This document shows, piece after piece, positions 13,339 through 19,756 of a stretch of DNA of 28,585 nucleotides. The DNA lies in IMG/VR virus record IMGVR_UViG_3300025117_000201, positions 1 to 28,585 of that record; one strand, 5' to 3'. The notes under the pieces were generated by a model. It was not told the origin of the DNA and ran no database searches. It was given only the letters and a program-made list of their open reading frames with translations. The stretch is from a virus. Position 1 is the stretch's first letter. Each line of letters begins with the position of its first letter. Made by a program: the position numbers and the translations under genes.

Positions 13339-13404
13339 ATGGAAGATAAAAGTTTTCGACTTGAGTGCAACGGATTTGATGAAGATTTGAAATTTAGTTA
13401 TTAG
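13339..13404 (+). CDS. Possible 21-aa micropeptide
   Basis: ATG 13339 with the strong SD GAAAGGACAAAA behind a GC-rich hairpin. It encodes an acidic 21-residue peptide (EDKSFRLECNGFDEDL). The TAG stop overlaps AGGA, which serves the next start at 13414, so it may work as a coupling leader. No homology can be judged at this size. Confidence 0.35.
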   Translation: MEDKSFRLECNGFDEDLKFSY

Positions 13405-13413
13405 GATGACGGC

Positions 13414-13596
13414 ATGGTTATTATTTCTCATAACGTCCCATCTTTTTATGCTTATCAACAGCCAATTAGGAAATATTTTAAGCGCATGTTTGAAATGATT
13501 TGGTGCGCCATTACCGGGAAAGAGTTTAGTTTTTTTGAAGTTGTCATCGACACCGATAAACTTGCGAAATTTAAGAAGTTTGTCGCGAGTCTATAA
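13414..13596 (+). CDS. Hypothetical protein, 60 aa
   Basis: ATG 13414 follows TTAGGATGACGGC. The product has a hydrophobic/aromatic first half (PSFYAYQQPIRKYFKRMFEMIW) and a soluble second half (FFEVVIDTDKLAKFKKFVASL). The stretch MFEMIWCAITG is too short for a safe membrane call. No family recognised; its TAA lies in the next palindrome. Confidence 0.55.
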   Translation: MVIISHNVPSFYAYQQPIRKYFKRMFEMIWCAITGKEFSFFEVVIDTDKLAKFKKFVASL

Positions 13597-13610
13597 AACT
13601 GATAATTTAT
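13593..13610 (+). repeat. 18-bp intergenic palindrome copy (5 of 6 pairs)
   Basis: ATAAAA-ctgata-ATTTAT with the upstream TAA inside, followed by TTGGAGCAAAA, the SD of the CDS at 13621. Confidence 0.7.
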
Positions 13611-13620
13611 TGGAGCAAAA

Positions 13621-13878
13621 ATGAATAAAATTTCTCCAAAATGGAAACCGGTTGCGAAAGGCTGGCTTGGTAACAGCAACGGGAAACATTGTCATTGGTG
13701 TACTCATATGATAAGTGAAGACGGCGAAGTTGTCTGTACTAACATCAAGAGTAAGTTTTGTGATGGAGATAGAATAAGAACTTGGGATGGTTTAGGTTGC
13801 GCTAAAGAATGTGGATTTTTTAAACTAAACGAGTGGTACACAAAAGACGAAAATTATGATGCGGTTTTTGGTAAATAA
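13621..13878 (+). CDS. Cys-rich small protein, 85 aa
   Basis: ATG 13621 with the SD TTGGAGCAAAA. A basic N-terminus (ISPKWKPVAKGW) precedes CHWCTH, VVCTN, FCDG and GCAKECGFF: seven cysteines plus histidines, fit for two metal sites. Its spacing does not match a zinc-ribbon family I know. It sits in a run of small palindrome-separated genes. Confidence 0.6.
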   Translation: MNKISPKWKPVAKGWLGNSNGKHCHWCTHMISEDGEVVCTNIKSKFCDGDRIRTWDGLGCAKECGFFKLNEWYTKDENYDAVFGK

Positions 13879-13892
13879 AAGGATATTCTTAT
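13875..13892 (+). repeat. 18-bp intergenic palindrome copy (5 of 6 pairs)
   Basis: ATAAAA-ggatat-TCTTAT holds the upstream TAA, an SD-like AAAAGGA, and the first two bases of the next ATG (13891). Confidence 0.7.
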
Positions 13893-14124
13893 GGAAAAAG
13901 ACTGCTCGGTTAGACACAACTGTTCTATCGTTGAAATAAACGGTATTTTATCTGGCGTGGGCGGAACAAACAGAAAAATATATGAGGTGCTTCACTCTTT
14001 TAGCCACGAGATGCTACACGTTATTTCTTTGGCCAAAGCATTTAGGGCGGCGAGATTACTGAATTTAGAATGGTCTATGCAAGAAATTCAAGAAGTGTTT
14101 TTCCCTACGGATTATGACAGTTAA
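13891..14124 (+). CDS. Hypothetical protein, 77 aa
   Basis: The ATG at 13891 is formed by the palindrome right arm; AAAAGGA 7 nt upstream, inside the palindrome, is the SD. The product has helical central and C-terminal parts (EMLHVISLAKAFRAARLLNL, SMQEIQEVFF) and two N-terminal cysteines (CSVRHNC). No family recognised. Confidence 0.55.
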   Translation: MEKDCSVRHNCSIVEINGILSGVGGTNRKIYEVLHSFSHEMLHVISLAKAFRAARLLNLEWSMQEIQEVFFPTDYDS

Positions 14125-14141
14125 TAAAAGAGTAAATTTAT
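14124..14141 (+). repeat. 18-bp intergenic palindrome copy (5 of 6 pairs)
   Basis: ATAAAA-gagtaa-ATTTAT shares one base with the upstream TAA; its right arm forms the ATG at 14140, with AAAAGAG as the SD-like part. Confidence 0.7.
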
Positions 14142-14337
14142 GAATAAGATATACGTTTTTTGTTGTGTTTGCGGAAAGAAATATGAAGCAAAGATTCCTA
14201 AGGGCGGGGATGGTGGTTTGCTTGTTCCTCGTAAACACAAAATAGTAATCTCCACAAACAGTGTCGCTATGAACGGTACACCTATTTATAAAAAAGAAAC
14301 GCGTTCTGGAAGTTGGCGAGAAGGATTTGATTTTTAA
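14140..14337 (+). CDS. Small zinc-finger-like protein, 65 aa
   Basis: The start is formed by the palindrome arm. The N-terminus YVFCCVCGKKYEAK has one CxxC knuckle of a zinc ribbon; no second pair is visible, so metal binding would need a dimer or another ligand. The basic middle (PRKHKIVIS) and tail are polar. Function unknown. Confidence 0.55.
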   Translation: MNKIYVFCCVCGKKYEAKIPKGGDGGLLVPRKHKIVISTNSVAMNGTPIYKKETRSGSWREGFDF

Positions 14338-14354
14338 TAAATGTGTCGTTTTAT
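14337..14354 (+). repeat. 18-bp intergenic palindrome copy (5 of 6 pairs)
   Basis: ATAAAT-gtgtcg-TTTTAT, sharing a base with the upstream TAA and followed by TAGGAGATAAGA, the SD of the CDS at 14367. Confidence 0.7.
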
Positions 14355-14366
14355 TAGGAGATAAGA

Positions 14367-14555
14367 ATGTTCAAATTTATTCGAAACATAGATTATAAAA
14401 GAGATTTAGAGAATAAGATTTTTATGGTAGAAACAGCCATAAACAGGCAAAAGGAAAGACTGTCTTCTTGCTTGGACGGGATGCTTGTTAAAGAAGAACA
14501 GGGAATTTTGATTGGTCTTTCTGAGGCTCTTTATTATCTGAAAATGGGTGCATAA
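14367..14555 (+). CDS. Hypothetical helical protein, 62 aa
   Basis: ATG 14367 with the SD TTAGGAGATAAGA. The product is almost fully helical with heptad-like hydrophobics (DLENKIFMVETAINRQKERL, EEQGILIGLSEALYYLKMGA), so it probably forms a coiled-coil dimer. Last small gene before the recombinase promoter. Function unknown. Confidence 0.6.
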   Translation: MFKFIRNIDYKRDLENKIFMVETAINRQKERLSSCLDGMLVKEEQGILIGLSEALYYLKMGA

Positions 14556-14631
14556 AAGCGCCACTTTGGGAAATAAAAAAATGAAAAATATACATAAAGA
14601 TGTAAAATAAGAGTTAATGTTAAGTTGCCCC

Positions 14632-14660
14632 TTGACAGTCGTCTTGTGTTATGGTATAAT
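14632..14660 (+). promoter_or_regulatory. Consensus sigma70 promoter (TTGACA-17-TATAAT)
   Basis: TTGACA at 14632-14637, a 17-bp spacer ending in TGG (extended -10), and TATAAT at 14655-14660. It is a full consensus match 32 bp upstream of the recombinase ATG. Confidence 0.92.
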
Positions 14661-14691
14661 CAGCGCAAGATAGAAAACAAGGAGAAACGAA

Positions 14692-15585
14692 ATGTTCAAA
14701 GATTTGCGAGAATACATTGCTAACCTAGAGATTGATAAATCTGAACCGACCATTCGGTCTTATGTCGCTGCGCTGGACAGATTTGTTAAATTCTTTTCTT
14801 TGGACAGTTCCGATGCCCTCAACGCTTTGACATCTGACGATATTCGGCGCTATCAAAAAGATTTGCGCGAAACACTTGCCGCTAGTTCTGTGAACTCTCA
14901 TTATCGGATTATCAAAGCATTCGTAGGCTGGTTACTTGAAAACGACAAGATTATTCGTAATCCACTCAAAGGAGTTCATTTCCTTGATGAGGGCGAAAAG
15001 AATGTTGCTGTGTTTTTTACCATTGAAGAACGTGATGCCATGTTAAATACGTGCCATAATCCTAATAAGAAACTCTTGCTTGCAGTTCTATTTTATCAGG
15101 GACTTCGTAGAGAAGAAGCAGTTAATGTTATGGTCTCGGATTTTGACGCAGAACATGCAACGTTGGTCATTCATGGAAAACGTGGAAAGCAGGTTAAACA
15201 AGACCTAAACCCCTACGTCGTTCGTTTGTTCCGCGAATATATGAAGGAGCGCAAAAGTGATAGCGAATATTTGTTCTGTACTCGCAAGAAAGGGTTTGGA
15301 ACTGCTGAAGGCTGGCATCCGATTACCGGAGAATCTGTTTTGCAAATGGTTAGGGCGGCGGCGTTGCGAGCTGGAATATCTTCAGAGAAAGTTGCCCAAG
15401 CTGGAGCACACACTACGCGTCGTTCTTGTGCTTGCCACTTAGCTCTTTTGGGATTGAATGATTTCACAATTCAATCTCATATGCGCCACGAGAAAATAAC
15501 CACCACGCAGTTATATATTGAGCCAGCCAGAAAGTTGTTGTCGGCCAAAGCCGCTCTTGCCTTACCTGAGCCAAAAGGATTCTAA
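14692..15585 (+). CDS. Tyrosine recombinase (XerC/D-like integrase)
   Basis: 297 aa with the SD AAGGAGAAACGA. Residues 1-95 are the SAM-like core-binding domain (TIRSYVAALDRFVKFF, SSVNSHYRIIKAFVGWLL). Residues 105-297 are the catalytic domain with Arg139 (GLRREEAV), Lys163 (HGKRGK), His240-x-x-Arg243 (HTTRRS), His266 and the nucleophile Tyr275 (TTTQLYIE), with the family's nine-residue His-Tyr spacing. The set is complete, so the enzyme is probably active. It may integrate or excise the phage, resolve genome multimers or move a local element; no attachment site could be identified. It is expressed from its own consensus promoter, and its stop overlaps an HNH gene (TAATG). Confidence 0.92.
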   Translation: MFKDLREYIANLEIDKSEPTIRSYVAALDRFVKFFSLDSSDALNALTSDDIRRYQKDLRETLAASSVNSHYRIIKAFVGWLLENDKIIRNPLKGVHFLDEGEKNVAVFFTIEERDAMLNTCHNPNKKLLLAVLFYQGLRREEAVNVMVSDFDAEHATLVIHGKRGKQVKQDLNPYVVRLFREYMKERKSDSEYLFCTRKKGFGTAEGWHPITGESVLQMVRAAALRAGISSEKVAQAGAHTTRRSCACHLALLGLNDFTIQSHMRHEKITTTQLYIEPARKLLSAKAALALPEPKGF

Positions 15586-16118
15586 TGAAGAAAAAATCAA
15601 TAATTGAGAGATTTTGGGAAAAAGTAAATATCCTCGATGAAGATGATTGCTGGGATTGGATGGCGTCATTGAGAAATAAGTGGGGATATGGGGGATTTAA
15701 TGTTGGAATAGATTCCGGAAAACGGAATAATCTGGTTGTAGCCAGTCGATTCGCCTATATCTTATCGAGTGGCAACGATGTTTCAGAAGGAAAAATTGTT
15801 TGTCATACTTGTGACAATCCCCTTTGTTGTAATCCAAATCACTTATATTTGGGAACAGATGAAAAAAATACGTTAGATAAGGTAGAACGCGGTAGAAGTA
15901 TGAGGGGGATAGGTTATAAAAAAAATAATACAAGCAGTAAATATGTTGGAGTACATCTTTATGCCCGCAAGTGGGTGGCGAGCATAACTGTCAATATGAA
16001 AAAGATGTATCTTGGAAGATTTTTGGTTGAGGAAGACGCCGCCATAGCATATAATTTAGGGGCATTGCATTATTTTGGGTCAAACGCCAAATTAAATAGT
16101 GTGGAGATGAAAATATGA
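15585..16118 (+). CDS. HNH homing endonuclease with AP2 domain
   Basis: 177 aa; the ATG overlaps the recombinase stop by one base. Residues about 5-105 form an HNH nuclease domain: RFWEKVNILDEDDCWDW, then VCHTCDNPLCCNPNHLYLG with two zinc-type cysteine pairs and the NPNHL active-site region. Residues about 118-172 form an AP2-like DNA-binding module (YVGVHLYARKWVASI, GRFLVEEDAAIAYNLGAL, FGSNAKLN). This HNH-AP2 architecture is typical of phage homing endonucleases. The module resembles the AP2 parts of the GIY-YIG enzymes at 1896 and 24873. Its downstream neighbour overlaps by 4 bp (ATGA). Confidence 0.88.
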   Translation: MKKKSIIERFWEKVNILDEDDCWDWMASLRNKWGYGGFNVGIDSGKRNNLVVASRFAYILSSGNDVSEGKIVCHTCDNPLCCNPNHLYLGTDEKNTLDKVERGRSMRGIGYKKNNTSSKYVGVHLYARKWVASITVNMKKMYLGRFLVEEDAAIAYNLGALHYFGSNAKLNSVEMKI

Positions 16119-16645
16119 ACGGTAAAGACACTGATTTTACCGAATGGACTGAACATACTTTTGATGATTGGCAAAAAGAATGGGAAACCGCTCATCCGAT
16201 TTTGCATAAAATTGACCTTTTATTCAAAGAGAAAAGTCTCTGTGGATACAGGGCGAGCCACACAATAACTCATCCTTGGATTTTTCTTCAAGAAGGATGG
16301 AGACAGATTCGTTGGGCTTGGCAACGCGTTTTTACTGGGTATGATGAACGCGTTATCTGGTCTATTGACTTGTATCTTGCAAAAATGCTCCCTAAATGGA
16401 TGAGAAAACTCAAGCGAGAAAAAGCAGGTGTTCCAATGATGGCCTTCTACAAAGAAGATTTGCGAGACCCATCCGGGAATATTCCTGATAGCGCTGTAGA
16501 ATTGGCAAGAATGTGTTACGATGATGTATTAGAAGAAATCGCTGTTGGATTTGACACATATAAAGAAAATAAAGATTCTGAAAACGCCGAGTTTATAAAA
16601 GCGTTTGAACTTTTTAGGACGTGGTTTGGAACATTTTGGGATTAG
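16115..16645 (+). CDS. Conserved-type phage protein, 176 aa
   Basis: ATG 16115 overlaps the upstream TGA. The central part (WRQIRWAWQRVFTGYDERVIW, SIDLYLAKMLPKWMRKLKR) is a pattern I associate with hypothetical proteins of many dsDNA phages: a helix, then GYDxRxxWxxDxYLA and P near the end of the next helix. The C-terminal helices carry alternating charges (DDVLEEIAVGFDTYKENKD). No reaction is known. The protein is soluble and mostly helical. Confidence 0.65.
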   Translation: MNGKDTDFTEWTEHTFDDWQKEWETAHPILHKIDLLFKEKSLCGYRASHTITHPWIFLQEGWRQIRWAWQRVFTGYDERVIWSIDLYLAKMLPKWMRKLKREKAGVPMMAFYKEDLRDPSGNIPDSAVELARMCYDDVLEEIAVGFDTYKENKDSENAEFIKAFELFRTWFGTFWD

Positions 16646-16653
16646 GAGAAAAT

Positions 16654-16902
16654 ATGAGAAACACAAATAGTAATGGAACTCTGGACGCCTATAATGTTCG
16701 CGGAGATGAGGTAAAACCGCTTGACCATTACGGCTATAAAATTATAGCGGTTGTTCAATCCGAACATTTTTGGGCAGCGTATATGGGATTTACTGACTGG
16801 GATGATTATCGAGTTGCCGCGGAAGGCGATAAACTTCCCTATGAAACCGCCAAAAGGTTGTTCTCAACCATTGACGCGGTTATTCCTAACTATAACCACT
16901 AG
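16654..16902 (+). CDS. Hypothetical protein, 82 aa
   Basis: ATG 16654 with the SD TTAGGAGAAAAT; the frame from 16621 overlaps the previous gene. The product is soluble and aromatic-rich (YKIIAVVQSEHFWAAYMGFT, DWDDYRVAAEGDKLPYETAK). Alternating strands and a late helix suggest a small alpha/beta fold. No family recognised. Confidence 0.6.
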   Translation: MRNTNSNGTLDAYNVRGDEVKPLDHYGYKIIAVVQSEHFWAAYMGFTDWDDYRVAAEGDKLPYETAKRLFSTIDAVIPNYNH

Positions 16903-16920
16903 ATAAAAGGGATATTTCAT
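16903..16920 (+). repeat. 18-bp intergenic palindrome copy (5 of 6 pairs)
   Basis: ATAAAA-gggata-TTTCAT directly after a TAG stop; the next ATG is two bases behind the right arm, and AAAAGGG in the left part is the only SD-like sequence. Confidence 0.65.
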
Positions 16921-16921
16921 T

Positions 16922-17134
16922 ATGAAAATCAAAGTTATTAAATCCGCAAGTCCCAAATATTGGTATGCTGATAAGATTGGACAAACATTTAACGCCTGTC
17001 TCGCAAGCCATTATGGGCCAGAAGATGTTTCCCTGTGGGTTCTTTCCGACGATATCACCAAAACCTTTGTGGTTGAAGATGTTGAAATAGTTCTTACACC
17101 CCCATATTTATATTGTTCTGATAATGTCGAATAA
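16922..17134 (+). CDS. Hypothetical protein, 70 aa
   Basis: ATG 16922 lies two bases after a palindrome, with AAAAGGG inside it as a distant SD. The product looks beta-rich (MKIKVIKSASPKYWYADKIG, TFVVEDVEIVLTPPYL), a small barrel-like protein. No family recognised; the TAA stop is in the next palindrome. Confidence 0.6.
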   Translation: MKIKVIKSASPKYWYADKIGQTFNACLASHYGPEDVSLWVLSDDITKTFVVEDVEIVLTPPYLYCSDNVE

Positions 17135-17148
17135 AAGAGGCGTTTTAT
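17131..17148 (+). repeat. 18-bp intergenic palindrome copy (perfect)
   Basis: ATAAAA-gaggcg-TTTTAT contains the upstream TAA. The right arm forms an ATG (17147) that opens a 7-codon ORF (MKKWLGE) ending two bases before the BRCT start. Confidence 0.8.
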
Positions 17149-17172
17149 GAAGAAATGGTTGGGAGAATAAGT

Positions 17173-17403
17173 ATGGAAAAACTGGATAATCTTGTATTCG
17201 TAATAACCGGAACGCTGAAAGGATTTAGTCGCAATGAGGTAATCGCCTTGATAGAACGAGGTGGAGGCAGAGTAACAGGCTCAGTTAGCAAGAACACCGG
17301 TTATCTTGTGCTTGGCGACGAACCCGGTTCAAAACTTCAAAAAGCACAAGAACTCGGAGTAAAAATTATTAATGTTGAAGAACTTGTAAAGATGTGTCAG
17401 TAA
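17173..17403 (+). CDS. Stand-alone BRCT-domain protein (LigA-type)
   Basis: ATG 17173 with the SD TGGGAGAATAAGT gives 76 aa; an in-frame ATG at 17155 would add six residues. The whole protein is one BRCT domain: LVFVITGTLKGFSRNEVI, IERGGGRVTGSVSKNT, GYLVLGDEPGSK, LQKAQELGVKIINVEEL. It matches the C-terminal BRCT of bacterial NAD-dependent DNA ligase, including the TGTL, GGxVxxSVSKxTxYLV and GSKLxKAxELGVxI blocks, but no ligase core is attached. It may bind nicked or gapped DNA, or recruit a repair partner. A 7-codon ORF (17147-17170) starting in the palindrome ends two bases upstream and may couple its translation. Confidence 0.88.
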   Translation: MEKLDNLVFVITGTLKGFSRNEVIALIERGGGRVTGSVSKNTGYLVLGDEPGSKLQKAQELGVKIINVEELVKMCQ

Positions 17404-17409
17404 AAAAAC

Positions 17410-17808
17410 ATGAAAAATATTCGGCGCGTAAAAAGTAACCAAGAACTTGTGGGATACAAAATCGTTGCTGTTACATCACAGGGGGTTTCATCGGTTTGGC
17501 GAAACGACGGAAAACGAATTATAAATGGGATAATGATGGCCGATAAACCTCCAACAAAGAGAAACACAAGCGGAATATATTTTTCGAATGATTTGTTCGC
17601 CACAGACTTTGCGGAAGCGTGTTACGAAGCAAAACACCTGGTAAACTTGGGAATAATTTCTGGAGCAAGAGTAGTTGAGGTTGTGGCTATTCCGCCAGTT
17701 TATATTTACGACAATGACGTTTGTCGTTCTGCTGGTGTAAAAATAATAAAACATCTTTTTAACTTAAATACTTTTAGGCCACGTCGAAAAAACGAGAATC
17801 TAGTATGA
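17410..17808 (+). CDS. Hypothetical protein, 132 aa
   Basis: ATG 17410 lies six bases behind the BRCT stop with only an A-rich spacer and no SD, so translation is perhaps coupled. The product is basic and mixed alpha/beta (LVGYKIVAVTSQGVSSVW, FATDFAEACYEAKHLVNLG, ARVVEVVAIPPVYIYDN), ending in a basic tail (FRPRRKNENLV). The layout is reminiscent of small ART-like or regulatory phage proteins, but no catalytic motif is certain. Function unknown. Confidence 0.6.
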   Translation: MKNIRRVKSNQELVGYKIVAVTSQGVSSVWRNDGKRIINGIMMADKPPTKRNTSGIYFSNDLFATDFAEACYEAKHLVNLGIISGARVVEVVAIPPVYIYDNDVCRSAGVKIIKHLFNLNTFRPRRKNENLV

Positions 17809-17996
17809 GAACAGGAAAACTTATGTGTGTTATCACGAAATTGCAAGATGCTTGTTCACAAGTTCGAGTTGTTCCATTTGAGTCGTTTTATCCATCATTA
17901 ATACATCAATGGGAAAGAGAAGCTCACGAACGAGTTGAATTAAAAAACTATATCATTATTCCCAAGTTTATGGAATCTCAAAAGGAGAAAGCATGA
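17805..17996 (+). CDS. Hypothetical protein, 63 aa
   Basis: ATG 17805 overlaps the previous TGA. The 63-aa product has a central helix (HQWEREAHERVELKNY) and short flanking strands; no motif is recognised. Its TGA overlaps the ATG of the next gene, making a run of three coupled genes (17410-18427). Confidence 0.55.
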   Translation: MRTGKLMCVITKLQDACSQVRVVPFESFYPSLIHQWEREAHERVELKNYIIIPKFMESQKEKA

Positions 17997-18427
17997 GTCA
18001 AGAGTTTGATGGAAGTGAATCTGCTTGGGAGGCGGGCTGGGGAGGATATTTTGAGCCTCCAAGATATTGGTATGATGAAAATTATATCTGCTTGCAATTC
18101 GACCATTATATGGGGCGATCTATCAGCTATCTTGTTGGAAAACAACTAACTCAGGAAGATATAATGAAATTTAATTTAGACCCTGTGCTAGAGGGTAAAA
18201 TTGTGGATACAATAGGGTATCCTGGAGGAAATATCGGCCCTCCTCTGGGATATAAAGAATATGCAAAAGAACACGGACTCAACGATGATGATAACAATGT
18301 TATTCGATGGGCGGAAAGACAATCTGTTCCAGAGCGATTGGTTGGCGGGTTTTTTTGTGTTGTTACTGTCATTCTGCTTTTTCTTATTATGACGGGCTTT
18401 TTTCTCTTTCTTCAAAAAATTATTTAG
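17993..18427 (+). CDS. Tail-anchored membrane protein, 144 aa
   Basis: ATG 17993 with the SD AAAAGGAGAAAGC. Residues 1-115 are soluble, acidic and aromatic-rich (AWEAGWGGYFEPPRYWYDEN, GYPGGNIGPPLGYKEYA). Residues about 117-141 form a single hydrophobic helix (GFFCVVTVILLFLIMTGFFLF) close to the C-terminus. This gives a C-terminal anchor with the main domain probably in the cytoplasm. No family recognised. Confidence 0.65.
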   Translation: MSQEFDGSESAWEAGWGGYFEPPRYWYDENYICLQFDHYMGRSISYLVGKQLTQEDIMKFNLDPVLEGKIVDTIGYPGGNIGPPLGYKEYAKEHGLNDDDNNVIRWAERQSVPERLVGGFFCVVTVILLFLIMTGFFLFLQKII

Positions 18428-18506
18428 TTGCATTAAAGGATGAAGCATGTTTTCAGTGGAGAGCCGATCTTTGCGACATCGATATTCTCACGGAAAAAAA
18501 CTTGAC

Positions 18507-18535
18507 TTGACATTTCTTTTATTTTGTGATATAAT
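18507..18535 (+). promoter_or_regulatory. Consensus sigma70 promoter (TTGACA-17-TATAAT)
   Basis: TTGACA at 18507-18512, a 17-bp spacer ending in TGTGA (extended -10), and TATAAT at 18530-18535, 22 bp before ATG 18558. It decides for this start over the in-frame ATG at 18447, which also has an SD (AAAGGATGAAGC). Confidence 0.9.
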
Positions 18536-18557
18536 GAAAGAAAACGGAGATTGTGAA

Positions 18558-18853
18558 ATGGAAACAACCTATACGGCTGAACAAATCACCGAAATGTGGG
18601 ATACTTGGGTAAATTTTAATGGATTTACCGGAGAAACCTGTGGTCACTGTAAAAAACAGCCAATGTGTTTGCTTTTGGCCCCGGTTGGTTCTGTGATTGT
18701 GGAGAATACAATATTCAATCGTTTAACTATTCTAACATCTGTCACGAATTTCCAGATATGGGAACGCCGAAAGATGTGATTTTTGAGGGCGCGAAAAATT
18801 CAGAAAAAGTTAAGAAATTATTTTCAGGCTATACCGAACCAATAAAATCGTGA
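18558..18853 (+). CDS. Zinc-ribbon-like protein split by a -1 frameshift at A6
   Basis: From ATG 18558 (SD AACGGAGATTGTGAA) the zero frame reads a helix (AEQITEMWDTWVNF) and CGHCKK, then degenerates and stops at 18779. In the -1 frame after the A6 run at 18651-18656 a sensible protein continues: FAFGPGWFCDCGEYN, CHEFPDMGTPKDVIFEG, a helix NSEKVKKLFSGY, and stop at 18853. CxxC before and CDCG after the shift together complete a zinc site, so the two halves belong to one gene of about 98 aa. Either it is a programmed or chance slip on AAA-AAA, or one A is missing from the assembly. The stop lies in the next palindrome centre. Confidence 0.6.
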
Positions 18854-18859
18854 TTTTAT
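18842..18859 (+). repeat. 18-bp intergenic palindrome copy (perfect)
   Basis: ATAAAA-tcgtga-TTTTAT. The TGA of the frameshifted reading frame (18851-18853) lies exactly in its centre, which supports the -1 frame as the real end of that gene. Confidence 0.8.
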
Positions 18860-18883
18860 ATACAAAAAAAGGATGAAGAAAAA

Positions 18884-19303
18884 ATGGAAGAAAGTAATCA
18901 TAACTATAGTTATAGTGGTTCTTGGCAATCGGTAGTTCCAACAATCACAACTTGGACTACCGCCAAGCCCAGAAAGAATCCGGATGTTCCTGAAGAAATC
19001 CATGTTACTGGAAAAACGCTGGTTGTAAAATGGTCTGACGGAACAGCAAATAAGGTTACTTGCGATACTCAAGATAACTTTTCGCCAGAAATCGGGTTCG
19101 CGATGGCTTACACCCAACATAAATTTGGCGGTAAAAGCGAGTTTAAGGAAAAGTGGTGGAAGATTATTTCTCGTAGAATTAAGTATCACGAGAACAAGAA
19201 ACCCGTTTCTCCGAGTTATCCAGCCGTTGAACAAGCGGCGAAAAACATGGTTAGATTCTCCAAGGCCATCAAGAATTTGAAAGAACTAGGCGCGATTGAA
19301 TGA
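18884..19303 (+). CDS. Conserved-type phage protein, 139 aa
   Basis: ATG 18884 follows AAAGGATGAAGAAAAA. After a Ser/Thr-rich N-terminus the core reads TLVVKWSDGTANKVTC, DNFSPEIGFAMAYTQHKFGG and KWWKIISRRI. The pattern VxWxDGTxTxV followed by ExGxAxAxxxKxFG is common in hypothetical proteins of phages of Gram-positive and other bacteria, usually in early regions; no function has been assigned. The C-terminal helix is basic (VRFSKAIKNLKELG). Confidence 0.65.
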   Translation: MEESNHNYSYSGSWQSVVPTITTWTTAKPRKNPDVPEEIHVTGKTLVVKWSDGTANKVTCDTQDNFSPEIGFAMAYTQHKFGGKSEFKEKWWKIISRRIKYHENKKPVSPSYPAVEQAAKNMVRFSKAIKNLKELGAIE

Positions 19304-19317
19304 AAGGATGATTTTAT
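19300..19317 (+). repeat. 18-bp intergenic palindrome copy (5 of 6 pairs)
   Basis: ATGAAA-ggatga-TTTTAT with the upstream TGA in the left arm and the next ATG (19316) formed by the right arm; AAAGGA in its centre is the SD. Confidence 0.7.
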
Positions 19318-19543
19318 GAGAACTCTTATGGGATTATTGTCCTGGGGTCACATTGCTCCAAAAATAGAGGTTGGACAAATCTGGATAGATGATGATTGTG
19401 TTGGAAATCCTTTTGAAACAAAGGGACATAATAAAATTTTAGATGTAAAGGATGGATGGGTGAAGTATTTGAATCTAGGGCATGGGATTGAGGGAACAAT
19501 GAAAATCAATCAATTTAGATTTATAACAACCCTGGCTAAATAA
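19316..19543 (+). CDS. Hypothetical protein, 75 aa
   Basis: The start is formed by the palindrome right arm with AAAGGA as SD. The product begins MRTLMGLLSWGHIAPKIEVG and continues as a small beta-rich protein (GQIWIDDDCVGNPFETKG, HNKILDVKDGWVKYLNLG). The xVGQIW...V..GWVxY pattern resembles small SH3-like barrel proteins of phages, a weak guess. Its TAA stop lies in the next palindrome. Confidence 0.55.
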   Translation: MRTLMGLLSWGHIAPKIEVGQIWIDDDCVGNPFETKGHNKILDVKDGWVKYLNLGHGIEGTMKINQFRFITTLAK

Positions 19544-19557
19544 AATTCAACATTTAT
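19540..19557 (+). repeat. 18-bp intergenic palindrome copy (5 of 6 pairs)
   Basis: ATAAAA-ttcaac-ATTTAT containing the upstream TAA, followed by GTAAGAGGAG, the SD of the CDS at 19575. Confidence 0.7.
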
Positions 19558-19574
19558 GTAAGAGGAGATGAAAC

Positions 19575-19754
19575 ATGGATACAACTATCAAATCGGCGCT
19601 CAAAATAATCTCCACTCCAACCATTCTGGATTGGAGAAAAGCATATTGGATTAGTGTTGTTACTGATGAAATTTCCGCCCTGAAGGTTGGTGGACTTTTT
19701 GGTCGGGCAAAGCAACTAGAATTGGATTTAAATTTTGCTCTTGGAAGAAAATAA
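19575..19754 (+). CDS. Hypothetical protein, 59 aa
   Basis: ATG 19575 with the SD AAGAGGAGATGAAAC; an ATG at 19568 lies inside the SD. The product has a helix (TIKSALKIISTPTILDWRKA) followed by mixed segments (YWISVVTDEISALKVGGLFG). Two bases separate its stop from the methyltransferase ATG, so the two are probably coupled. No family recognised. Confidence 0.55.
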   Translation: MDTTIKSALKIISTPTILDWRKAYWISVVTDEISALKVGGLFGRAKQLELDLNFALGRK

Positions 19755-19756
19755 GC

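Noticed and set aside
14581-14610. 9-codon ATG ORF before the recombinase promoter
   Set aside because: Too short, A-rich, only a weak SD-like GGG; nothing else supports it.
18440-18505. 21-codon ORF (ATG 18440) or longer start (ATG 18447) before the frameshifted gene
   Set aside because: The consensus promoter at 18507-18535 and the SD before 18558 favour the shorter gene; the upstream frames would cover the promoter.
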